From Bacteroidota bacterium (GTDB lineage Bacteria > Bacteroidota > Bacteroidia > Chitinophagales > Chitinophagaceae), in NCBI GenBank assembly GCA_947476825.1, contig CANJRV010000025.1, positions 1-34,898 on the forward strand: a DNA stretch of 34,898 nucleotides, written 5' to 3'. The position numbers and the translations under genes were made by a program. Of the stretch, positions 8,222 through 15,290 are shown in pieces. The notes beneath the pieces were generated by a model, which saw only the letters and a list, made by a program, of their open reading frames with translations, was not told where the DNA came from and made no database searches. The first letter of the stretch is position 1. The number at the start of each line of letters is the position of its first letter.

Positions 8222-8716
8222 CTACAATATTTCGCAGTAATCTAATTGATATAAATCTTTGATTTCTTTCGCGTAATCTTCTGTGAAATAAACTTTGCCA
8301 GAGTAGCGTCCGAAAACTGGATATTTTTCTACATCGGCAGTTTCTTTCGATTTGAAATTGTAACCAACCAAAAATAGATGTGGTTCGTTCAACATTTTAA
8401 TGCGATAAATTCTGCGGTGTGTAGCCGTTTTCATCCACTCTACAATTGGCTCTGTTTCAAATTCTTGTATGCTTTGTAATTTCACACGATACACTTCTTT
8501 TCCTTGATCATAATGATCAGTAAAGATGAGGTGAAAATTATGAACATAACAAGCTAGGCAATAGTCGCCTTTGATTACAGCCGGTGTTTCCATATCACCG
8601 ATGATTTCAACTTCTAATCCTAGTTTTTCCCAAAATTTAGATAGTCGATAATTTCTTTTTTGGATTGTTTGTTTCAAATCCTTATCCAACGGACGTTTCA
8701 TTTGTGTGCGTTCCAT
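8222..8716 (-). CDS. Conserved-looking cytoplasmic protein, function unknown
   Basis: A 164-residue protein with no signal peptide or membrane segment. The N-terminus is strongly basic (MERTQMKRPLDKDLKQTIQK), followed by mixed alpha/beta sequence with several aromatic residues (FHLIFTDHYDQG, EPHLFLVGYNF, YFTEDYAKEI). I do not recognise the family. It lies downstream of feoB on the same strand, 95 bases after feoB starts its own stop region, but has its own likely -7 element (TATATTTG on the minus strand at 8760-8753, 36 bases before the ATG). It is therefore probably transcribed on its own. The gene ends at a strong terminator. Base composition and codon use look like those of its neighbours. 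Confidence 0.75.
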   Translation of the reverse strand: MERTQMKRPLDKDLKQTIQKRNYRLSKFWEKLGLEVEIIGDMETPAVIKGDYCLACYVHNFHLIFTDHYDQGKEVYRVKLQSIQEFETEPIVEWMKTATHRRIYRIKMLNEPHLFLVGYNFKSKETADVEKYPVFGRYSGKVYFTEDYAKEIKDLYQLDYCEIL

Positions 8717-8752
8717 ACAATGACTATTTTAATAAATTAAAGTTTCCGAGTG

Positions 8753-8760
8753 CAAATATA
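8753..8760 (-). promoter_or_regulatory. -7 promoter element (TATATTTG) of the 164-residue protein gene
   Basis: Read on the minus strand, TATATTTG matches TAnnTTTG. It ends 36 bases before the ATG at 8716 and lies in the gap between feoB and this gene. Confidence 0.55.
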
Positions 8761-8811
8761 TGCCTAGATGGATATTCAGCATATTTTTTTTTTATAAATT
8801 GAAAAGAAATT

Positions 8812-10869
8812 TTAGGCAAAAAGTTGATACACTGCCCAAGAAGATAAATAAGCAACTACGCCCATCACAATGAATTGCAGAATCGGATATTTCCAACTGC
8901 CTGTCTCCCGCTTTACTACCGCTAAAGTGCTCATGCATTGCATGGCAAAGGCATAAAAAAATAACAAGGAAAGCCCACTTGCCAATGTATATACCAATGA
9001 CCCATCTGTAAATTTGGCTGAAGCCATTTTTTCGCGCAGCGTTTTGTCGTCTTTTTCATCTACGCTATACAGAGTTGCCATGGTGCCAACAAAAACCTCC
9101 CTTGCTGCAAAAGAAGTAATCAACGCAATGCCTATTTTCCAATCAAAACCAAGTGGCCTAATAGCGGGTTCAATACTCTTGCCAATCATACCTGCATAGG
9201 AATTTTCTAAATCAGTCTTTTGTAGGAAATTATTGGATGGCTTGTTTGTATTAGGTCCGTAAGAAGACAATGCCCATAAAACAATGGAAATGAGTAAGAT
9301 TATTTTACCTGCATCAAATACAAAAACCTTGGCTTTTTGTACCATGGTAATGACAATGTTTTTCCATCGAGGCATCCGATATACAGGCAACTCCATCAGA
9401 AAAATACTCTTCTCTTTGGTCTTGATAAGGAAAGTGAGTAGCCAAGCCCAAAGCAATGCCATGAAAAAACCGAGTAAGTATAAACCCATCATCACCAAGC
9501 CTTGTAGATTAAAAAAGTAGGCAATTGTTTTGTTGGGAATCACAATGGAAATTAAGATGGTATACACTGGTAGCCGAGCACTACAACTCATAAACGGCGT
9601 GATTAAAATTGTGATGAGCTTTTCCTTTTTGTTTTCAATAGTTCGAGCCGCCATAATAGCTGGCACTGCACATGCTACGCCACTAATGAGCGGCATGATA
9701 GATTTGCCATTGAGCCCAACACTTCGCATCAATCTATCCGTTAGGAAACTAATCCTAGACATATAGCCTGTGTCTTCCAATAAGGTGATCAGCCCAAATA
9801 GAATCATGATTTGGGGCACAAATACGACGATGCCATTGATGCCTGCTAGAATTCCATTGACAAATAAATCACTCAAAAAATGGGTTGGTAAATTGGCTTT
9901 CAAAAAGGAACTCACGATTTGAAATCCATTATCTATCCAATCCATTGGAAATTTGGCTAGCCAAAAAATACTTTGAAACAAGATAAATAGAACGGACAAT
10001 AAAAAGACATGACCATAAACAGGATGCAATAAAATACTATCCATCTGCCGGCTAAATAATTCTCTTTTTAAAGGATCATTCTCAACGACGCAATTCGTCA
10101 TTATTTTTTTGATTTTGGCATAACGTAATAATGTTTCTTCCGCCTGAATTTTTGTTCTGTTGTAATTGATTTCGGCAAGAGAATGAGTAATTTTTTGTTT
10201 CACTTCGTCCGAAATAATCGTCAGCTTCATATAGGCATTGGCAAAATGTATCGCCGCACAATTACTAGAAACTGGATAGTATTTTTTGATGATAGTAATG
10301 GTCTCATGCGCTACTTGATGTAGGTCAATGAAGTCAGTACTCGAAGGTTCAGAAGGGTTGGTAATAGAGAGTTCTACTTGTTTGCGAATAGATTGCGTGC
10401 CTTTATTTTTTAAAGGATTAATCGGTACCACAGGGCAACCTAATTCGCGAGCCAAACCATTAAAATCAATTTGAATTCCTTTTTGTTTGGCAATATCCAA
10501 CATCGTTAGTGCTACAATCACAGGCTTTTTGATGTCCATAATTTGCGAGCAGAAAAGTAAATTCCTTTTCAGATTAGAAGCATCCACAACCACTACTATC
10601 AAATCAATTTTCACTTGCTCATCATCATCAAAAAGTACATCAAAAGTTACGACTTCATCATCGCTTTTTGGGTACAAACTGTACGTGCCAGGTAAGTCAA
10701 TGACATTCACTTGCATGGTTGGAGAAATGGCGCATCGTCCAGTTTTTTTATCGACAGTTACACCAGGGAAGTTGCCAACTTTTTGATTCATACCAGTCAA
10801 TGCATTAAAGAGCGAACTCTTCCCGCTATTGGGATTACCGACTAGTGCTATGTTTTTGATAGTTTTCAA
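8812..10869 (-). CDS. feoB: Ferrous iron transport protein B
   Basis: FeoB imports Fe(II) across the inner membrane; its N-terminal G domain hydrolyses GTP. G1 is GNPNSGKS (11-18), the G2 region is VGNFPGVTV (31-39) and G3 is DLPG (58-61). The G4 position reads TMLD (122-125) where NxxD is usual, so the guanine-contacting Asn is Thr. The membrane half has the two Gate domains, with GVACAVPAIMAARTI, PFMSCSARLPVY and SFAAREVFVGTMATLY, and ends in a membrane segment. At 685 residues it is shorter than E. coli FeoB (773). No ATG precedes the P-loop. Two TTG codons are possible: 10881 overlaps the -7 element TACCTTTG (10886-10879), so TTG 10869 (MKTIKNIALVG) is more likely. No feoA or feoC is next to it. 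Confidence 0.95.
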   Translation of the reverse strand: MKTIKNIALVGNPNSGKSSLFNALTGMNQKVGNFPGVTVDKKTGRCAISPTMQVNVIDLPGTYSLYPKSDDEVVTFDVLFDDDEQVKIDLIVVVVDASNLKRNLLFCSQIMDIKKPVIVALTMLDIAKQKGIQIDFNGLARELGCPVVPINPLKNKGTQSIRKQVELSITNPSEPSSTDFIDLHQVAHETITIIKKYYPVSSNCAAIHFANAYMKLTIISDEVKQKITHSLAEINYNRTKIQAEETLLRYAKIKKIMTNCVVENDPLKRELFSRQMDSILLHPVYGHVFLLSVLFILFQSIFWLAKFPMDWIDNGFQIVSSFLKANLPTHFLSDLFVNGILAGINGIVVFVPQIMILFGLITLLEDTGYMSRISFLTDRLMRSVGLNGKSIMPLISGVACAVPAIMAARTIENKKEKLITILITPFMSCSARLPVYTILISIVIPNKTIAYFFNLQGLVMMGLYLLGFFMALLWAWLLTFLIKTKEKSIFLMELPVYRMPRWKNIVITMVQKAKVFVFDAGKIILLISIVLWALSSYGPNTNKPSNNFLQKTDLENSYAGMIGKSIEPAIRPLGFDWKIGIALITSFAAREVFVGTMATLYSVDEKDDKTLREKMASAKFTDGSLVYTLASGLSLLFFYAFAMQCMSTLAVVKRETGSWKYPILQFIVMGVVAYLSSWAVYQLFA

Positions 10870-10878
10870 AAATGGTGA

Positions 10879-10886
10879 CAAAGGTA
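10879..10886 (-). promoter_or_regulatory. -7 promoter element (TACCTTTG) of feoB
   Basis: Minus-strand TACCTTTG fits TAnnTTTG. Nine bases separate it from the TTG start at 10869, so the mRNA would have almost no leader. It overlaps the alternative TTG at 10881, which makes that start unlikely. Confidence 0.6.
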
Positions 10887-11017
10887 ATCAAAAATAGAAA
10901 GGAATAATTGATGCTTTGCATGGTAATCATTGCAAAATTTTATGAACAACTAAGTAAGGCCATGACTTCTGCTTTTTTGCCAAAGAAATAATGCATTCAG
11001 CCATGGCAATAGAAAAT

Positions 11018-11110
11018 ATTTGGGCGGCACGCACGCTTTCTTTCCAATCTTTTTTGCTTCGGAGCAAGCAAAAAAGGATTTCCATTCAATCGTTGCCGCA
11101 ATGCACCCAC
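11018..11110 (+). repeat. Dispersed palindromic element, copy 2
   Basis: The same layout as at 4946: GGGCGGCAC at 11022-11030, inner inverted arms CAATCTTTTTTGCTT / AGCAAAAAAGGATT, then CAATCGTTGCCGCAATGCACC. It lies in the divergent promoter region between feoB and accD, in the same orientation as copies 1 and 3. Confidence 0.9.
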
Positions 11111-11201
11111 CAAAGAAGCCTATTTTTTTTGATAGCATACTTTGAAAAAGGGATATTCGAAGGGATTTCTTCTGTCAAAAAAATCGATAGGTTATTATGC
11201 C

Positions 11202-11235
11202 GTAGCATTTATTTTTTTAGCAAAAAATACGCTAC
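11202..11235. repeat. 34-bp AT-rich palindrome, copy A
   Basis: It runs from GTAGCATTTATTTTTTTA to CAAAAAATACGCTAC. The ends GTAGC/GCTAC are inverted and the A/T tracts are complementary. Its reverse complement recurs at 33518-33551 with a single base change near the centre. Flanking TATGC/GCATA extends the stem here. Confidence 0.85.
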
Positions 11236-11240
11236 AGCAT

Positions 11241-11298
11241 AATACCAACTAGCTTTTGTTGATAGGTTTCCAACCTATGAACAAAAGCTGTTGGTATT
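11241..11298. repeat. 58-bp imperfect palindrome
   Basis: Three paired blocks: AATACCAAC (11241-11249) with GTTGGTATT (11290-11298), AGCTTTTGTT (11251-11260) with AACAAAAGCT (11280-11289), and ATAGGTT (11262-11268) with AACCTAT (11272-11278). There is a 3-base loop, one bulge (T11250) and one mismatch. In all 26 bases pair. It ends 28 bases upstream of the accD -7 element. Confidence 0.85.
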
Positions 11299-11303
11299 AC
11301 TTC

Positions 11304-11333
11304 TTGTATCTTTTCACTTTTTTGCTACATTTG
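11304..11333 (+). promoter_or_regulatory. accD promoter (TTG - 19 bp - TACATTTG)
   Basis: TTG at 11304-11306 and TACATTTG at 11326-11333 are separated by 19 bases, the full Bacteroidota -33/-7 arrangement and the best promoter in the window. The accD start follows 82 bases later, the longest leader among the promoters found here. Confidence 0.7.
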
Positions 11334-11415
11334 TAACGCGTAACAAAATTTGTTATGCTCGATTTTCTGTGAAAAGGATACTGTGCCGAATGGATTACCT
11401 AAAACGACTAAAACG

Positions 11416-12267
11416 ATGTCATCATCAACTTGGTTCAAAAGAATAAAACAAGGTATCCTTACCTCTACTAAGGAAAAAAAAGACGTTCCTGATGGACTTT
11501 GGTTCAGATGCCCAGGCTGTAAAAAAACATCTACTATAGATGAAATTAGAGACAGCTTTTGGGTTTGCCCTAGTTGCAATCATCATAATCGTATTGATGC
11601 AGAAGAGTATTTTGAATTTCTGTATGACGAAGGCGTGTATGAATTGTTGTTCGACAATATTGTATCCAAGGATAAACTAGGTTTCGTTGATTTGAAAAAG
11701 TATAAAGACAGATTAGTCGATGCGAAAAAAACGTCAGGGTTAAAAGATGCCATGACAGTAGCGGTTGGCGAAATCAATGGAAAAAAATTAGTCACTGCAG
11801 CGATGAATTTTAAATTTATTGGTGGTAGTATGGGTAGTGTAGTTGGTGAAAAAATAGCAAGAGGTATTGATTATTCGATTGCGCACAAATTGCCATTTAT
11901 GATTATCTCCAAATCGGGCGGTGCTCGTATGATGGAAAGCGCTTTCTCCTTGATGCAAATGGCTAAAACCTCTGCGAAATTAACCCAATTGGCAAAAGCA
12001 AAACTACCTTATATTTCATTGATGACAGATCCTACAACAGGCGGTGTTACTGCATCTTATGCCATGCTTGGCGATTTGAATATAGCTGAGCCAGGAGCAT
12101 TAATTGGATTTGCAGGACCACGTGTTATCAAAGAAACTATTAAAAAAGATTTACCAGAAGGATTTCAAACTGCTGAATTTTTACTCGAACATGGCTTCCT
12201 AGATTTTATCGTTAACAGAAAGGAATTGAAGCAAAAGTTGAGTGATTTGATTGGGTATTTTGAATAG
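11416..12267 (+). CDS. accD: Acetyl-CoA carboxylase, carboxyltransferase subunit beta
   Basis: This 283-residue subunit works with AccA to transfer the carboxyl group from biotin to acetyl-CoA, the first step of fatty acid synthesis. The N-terminus has the four-cysteine zinc ribbon characteristic of AccD (Cys32, Cys35, Cys51, Cys54; CPGC and CPSC). The crotonase-fold body follows, with [26 protein letters not shown] and GFAGPRVI. The length matches the usual 280-300 residues. ATG 11416 starts [13 protein letters not shown] 66 bases upstream gives an N-terminus unlike the family. It stands alone, with the promoter at 11304-11333 and a palindrome 39 bases after the stop. Confidence 0.96.
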   Translation: MSSSTWFKRIKQGILTSTKEKKDVPDGLWFRCPGCKKTSTIDEIRDSFWVCPSCNHHNRIDAEEYFEFLYDEGVYELLFDNIVSKDKLGFVDLKKYKDRLVDAKKTSGLKDAMTVAVGEINGKKLVTAAMNFKFIGGSMGSVVGEKIARGIDYSIAHKLPFMIISKSGGARMMESAFSLMQMAKTSAKLTQLAKAKLPYISLMTDPTTGGVTASYAMLGDLNIAEPGALIGFAGPRVIKETIKKDLPEGFQTAEFLLEHGFLDFIVNRKELKQKLSDLIGYFE

Positions 12268-12305
12268 AAAAAATTTGGTGTATTTCTAAATAAATTGAAT
12301 TGTTC

Positions 12306-12338
12306 AAACCTATAAGGTTTTTAAAACCTTATAGGTTT
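12306..12338. terminator. Perfect 16-bp palindrome between convergent genes
   Basis: Two 16-base arms (AAACCTATAAGGTTTT and its complement) flank a single central T. A/T runs at both ends would suit a bidirectional terminator for accD (+) and the small membrane protein gene (-). The sequence also belongs to a class of AACCTATAAGGTT repeats common between Bacteroidota genes, so it may be a repeat serving as terminator. Confidence 0.7.
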
Positions 12339-12403
12339 AACTACATCTTTAATCTAAGATTTGCGAAGAGGTTCAAAATAAGCTTCCGCTAATAAGCTAA
12401 TTA

Positions 12404-12790
12404 CTAGTATGAAGGCATTTCTGTAAAAAAAAAATAATTTACCATAAGTACAATCAATACTGTCCATATTAGAAAACCAATCGAAATAAATAACCAGTAT
12501 TTCTTAAGTTTTATTTTATCTCCATCATAAGAAATTTTTACTCGAATACGGTCAGACATAAAAACAAAAAAAGGAAATAAGATAAGTAGAAAAATATTTT
12601 CAAGCTCTAATTCAGGTTCTTTGATGTTGTCTACTTTTGGATCATAAGGCTTATAAATATCGTCACGTATGTGCAGTTTAATATTTCGCCTTTTACATTC
12701 TATATCCACCAATATCTTTATTTCCTCATTGATATAGCTACTGTTTCTTAACACAAAAAGCTCATCTTCTGTATGTTGTGATAGATCCAT
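12404..12790 (-). CDS. Small membrane protein, function unknown
   Basis: A 128-residue protein. Residues 1-60 are soluble and helical, beginning MDLSQHTEDELFVLRNSS with a charged cysteine-containing stretch (DIECKRRNIKL). Two hydrophobic segments follow, near 63-80 (ENIFLLILFPFFVFM) and 96-120 (YWLFISIGFLIWTVLIVLMVNYFFF), separated by a basic loop (RIRVKISYDGDKIKLKK). This suggests a two-pass inner membrane protein. No family is recognised. It lies between convergent accD and smpB. The start is ATG 12790; there is no good promoter motif, and more than 300 bases upstream are without a gene. Confidence 0.6.
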   Translation of the reverse strand: MDLSQHTEDELFVLRNSSYINEEIKILVDIECKRRNIKLHIRDDIYKPYDPKVDNIKEPELELENIFLLILFPFFVFMSDRIRVKISYDGDKIKLKKYWLFISIGFLIWTVLIVLMVNYFFFTEMPSY

Positions 12791-13120
12791 AATGTAAACG
12801 TTTTGATTTGTAAATAATTAGCCTAACCCCTTTTTCCAATTTTTATAAAATATAAATTTCGATTGTTTTGCAATGTCAATTAATAAAGCATGTAAGCGGA
12901 ATGAAGTGGAATATGTTTATTATCACAGAACCTACATTGACATTTAATAACTGATTGGACGACAATATTAGTTAAAACAATTTGAAATAACGGTAAATAA
13001 TCTAAATTTAATTTCTAAAGCATTGTTTGTGCCATGAACCAAACCCAGCAAGAGGGACAACATTCAAGTTGGTGCCATTCCGTATAGAAAGAGTGCCAAT
13101 TTCTACAATAAAGATTTTCT
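12791..13120. other. Intergenic region without a recognisable feature
   Basis: About 330 AT-rich bases upstream of the small membrane protein gene and downstream of smpB, both on the minus strand. I see no gene, tRNA or strong hairpin. A 16-codon open frame from ATG 13034 (plus strand) is too short to support. Confidence 0.6.
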
Positions 13121-13561
13121 CTAATATTTTAAAGTTCGTTTCAAATCTCGTTCCGCATCTTTGGCTTTGATACTATCTCGTTTATCATGCGTTTTTTTTC
13201 CTTTTGCTAAGGCAATTTCAATTTTAGCATAACCACTTTCACTCAAAAAAATCCGTAAAGGGACTATGGTATATCCCTTTTCTTTGGTCTTGTTGCTAAT
13301 CTTGCGCAATTCCTTTTTTGTCAATAATAATTTACGGTCCCGAACTGGATTGTGGTTATTGGCAGTGCCATGCGAATATTCGGCTATATGCAAACTTCGT
13401 ATGCTAAGCTCTCCGTCATTCAGCATACAAAAGCTATCATTAAAACTTACTTTTCCTTGTCGGATAGATTTTATTTCGGTACCCAATAATACCATGCCAG
13501 CAGTGAATTTAGTTTCAATAGCAAAATGATAAGTGGCGGATCTGTTTGAAATTTCTTTCAT
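13121..13561 (-). CDS. smpB: SsrA-binding protein SmpB
   Basis: This 146-residue RNA-binding protein carries tmRNA to ribosomes stalled on broken mRNAs (trans-translation). Typical blocks are present: NRSATYHF near the start, GMVLLGTEIKSIRQGKVSFNDSF, the HIAEYSHG motif, RDRKLLL, and the basic tail KGKKTHDKRDSIKAKDAERD. Its length matches the family (about 150). A TTG four codons upstream (13573) sits within a TTTG promoter-like sequence (CACATTTG, minus strand 13579-13572), so ATG 13561 (MKEISNRSATYHF) is preferred. It is divergent from the aminotransferase gene. The tmRNA gene (ssrA) is not in the window. Confidence 0.95.
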   Translation of the reverse strand: MKEISNRSATYHFAIETKFTAGMVLLGTEIKSIRQGKVSFNDSFCMLNDGELSIRSLHIAEYSHGTANNHNPVRDRKLLLTKKELRKISNKTKEKGYTIVPLRIFLSESGYAKIEIALAKGKKTHDKRDSIKAKDAERDLKRTLKY

Positions 13562-13695
13562 GATATTCGGCAAATGTAATGTGTAAATCTATGCATTAAT
13601 ACAGTTCATCTTATGGATTGAATAGTTTTGCATCTAGGTCGTATTTGTATAGCTAGTATTTTCAATGTAATTTCGGCGCCTCAAATACTCTTGCT

Positions 13696-15183
13696 ATGAC
13701 CGAAAATTATTTTAAACCCTTTCATGATCATACCATTGGCATCCATCAAACTTTTCCAACGCCTTTTGGTGAAAAGAAAATGATCTATGCCGATTGGATA
13801 GCAAGCGGCAGATTATATGCGCCGATCGAAAATAAAATACAGGAAAAATTATTTCCCTTTTGTGGTAATACCCATACCGAGACTTCGATTACTGGCACAT
13901 TGATGACAAGGGCGTACCATGAAGCCAAGCAAGTGATTAAAAAAGCAGTGCATGCAAACGATAATGATGCACTTATTTTTTCTGGCTCCGGTATGACCGA
14001 TTCTATCAATAAATTACAACGGATTTTAGGCTTACGATTTCCTGAAAATTGCAAGACTTTTTTTACTGGTCCCAACAATACTTTTTGCATCGATGAAAAG
14101 GATAGACCTGTAGTTTTTATTACCCACATGGAACATCATTCAAACCATACTTCTTGGTTGGAAACCATAGCAGATGTAGAAATAATAAATGCAGATAAGG
14201 AAGGCTTAGTCGATTTGAATCATTTAGAATCGCTCATTAAACAATATGAAAATCGACCTGTAAAAATTGCTTCCGTAACTGCTGCATCCAATGTGACTGG
14301 GGTATGTACACCTTATGCCACAATCGCCGAAATGATACATAAAGTTGGCGGTTATTGCTTTGTTGATTTTGCTTGCTCAGGACCTTATGTATCTATTGAT
14401 ATGCATCCCGAAAAGGAGGCACAACAATTAGATGTTGTCTTTCTTTCGCCTCATAAATTCTTAGGCGGACCAGCCACACCAGGTATTATGATTATGAATA
14501 AAGCATTGTATAAAAATGCGATTCCAGATCATTCTGGCGGAGGTACGGTTAAGTTCACCACACCTTGGAAATTTCATGAATATATTGATGATGTTGAAGA
14601 TCGTGAAGATGGCGGTACACCTCCTTTTTTACAAGGCATTAAATCGGCATTGTGTTTTAATTTAAAACAAGAAATGGGGGTTGAAAATATTTTAACTCGT
14701 GAAAAAGAAATTATAGAAAAAGTATTTTCTCGCTTGCAAAAAGTAGGAAATTTACATATACTCGCTGGTAATTTGCAAGAACGAATAGGTGCTATATCAT
14801 TTTATATCGATGACTTACATTTCAATTTGGGGGTTCGTTTACTGAATGACCATTTTGGTATACAAGTTCGTGGCGGATGTGCTTGTGCAGGCACTTACGG
14901 GCATTTCTTACTTGGTATTGACAAAGAACAATCAGATGCGATACGACGAGGTTTGAAAAAAGGACAATTGTTTATGCGCCCAGGTTGGATTCGTTTATCG
15001 GTGCATCCAACCATGAGCAATGCAGAAGTGGACTTTATATTGGATAGCATTATTTATGTAGCAGAAAATCATGCAGAATTGGCAAAAAATTATACCTACA
15101 ATACCAAGAAAAATATCTTTCAATACAATGATTATGAGTCGACTTTTGAAAGTAATTTCATGAAAGATTTGTATGGGATGTAA
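13696..15183 (+). CDS. Class V aminotransferase/cysteine desulfurase-like enzyme
   Basis: A 495-residue fold-type I PLP enzyme in the NifS/SufS superfamily. Visible are MEHHSNHTSW (His147/His148, stacking on PLP), VDFACSGPYV (Asp224, pyridine N contact), and SPHKFLGGP with the PLP lysine at 254. DREDGGTPPFLQGI is a conserved substrate-channel segment. GGCACAGTYGH gives two cysteines at 395 and 397. It is about 90 residues longer than a typical SufS. Desulfurase, selenocysteine lyase or another beta-lyase are all possible; Cys395 sits near where the SufS catalytic cysteine lies, but I cannot place it surely. No suf or isc genes flank it. Next downstream, 107 bases away, is a 2-oxo-acid dehydrogenase E1. 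Confidence 0.85.
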   Translation: MTENYFKPFHDHTIGIHQTFPTPFGEKKMIYADWIASGRLYAPIENKIQEKLFPFCGNTHTETSITGTLMTRAYHEAKQVIKKAVHANDNDALIFSGSGMTDSINKLQRILGLRFPENCKTFFTGPNNTFCIDEKDRPVVFITHMEHHSNHTSWLETIADVEIINADKEGLVDLNHLESLIKQYENRPVKIASVTAASNVTGVCTPYATIAEMIHKVGGYCFVDFACSGPYVSIDMHPEKEAQQLDVVFLSPHKFLGGPATPGIMIMNKALYKNAIPDHSGGGTVKFTTPWKFHEYIDDVEDREDGGTPPFLQGIKSALCFNLKQEMGVENILTREKEIIEKVFSRLQKVGNLHILAGNLQERIGAISFYIDDLHFNLGVRLLNDHFGIQVRGGCACAGTYGHFLLGIDKEQSDAIRRGLKKGQLFMRPGWIRLSVHPTMSNAEVDFILDSIIYVAENHAELAKNYTYNTKKNIFQYNDYESTFESNFMKDLYGM

Positions 15184-15278
15184 GGAATAGATTATTGTCC
15201 ATAATATGTAAAGCTTTAAAATCCATTTACTTTGGCATCTTCCTTTACAACGAACTTCCAATTTCTCATTCCTGCGCT

Positions 15279-15286
15279 TATCTTTG
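15279..15286 (+). promoter_or_regulatory. -7 promoter element (TATCTTTG) of the E1 gene
   Basis: Exact TAnnTTTG match, with only 4 bases between its end and ATG 15291, so transcription would begin at or next to the start codon. It shows that the E1 gene has its own promoter and that the long in-frame extension upstream is not translated. Confidence 0.6.
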
Positions 15287-15290
15287 CGCC

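Larger units (their letters stand above)
10887..11325. other. Intergenic region between divergent feoB and accD, rich in palindromes
   Basis: About 440 bases without a supportable gene. It contains the dispersed element copy 2 (11018-11110), a 34-bp AT-rich palindrome (11202-11235) and a 58-bp imperfect palindrome (11241-11298), followed by the accD promoter. There is also a wide inverted pair GCCATG/CATGGC just left of the element. An 83-codon open frame over this region is only the repeat read through. Confidence 0.75.

Noticed and set aside
10991-11242. Plus-strand frame of 83 codons upstream of accD
   Set aside because: It covers the dispersed element and palindromes; the equivalent region at the other copies is not open in the same way.
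13034-13084. 16-codon open frame beginning ATGAACCAAACC
   Set aside because: Too short, with no conserved feature to support a peptide gene.
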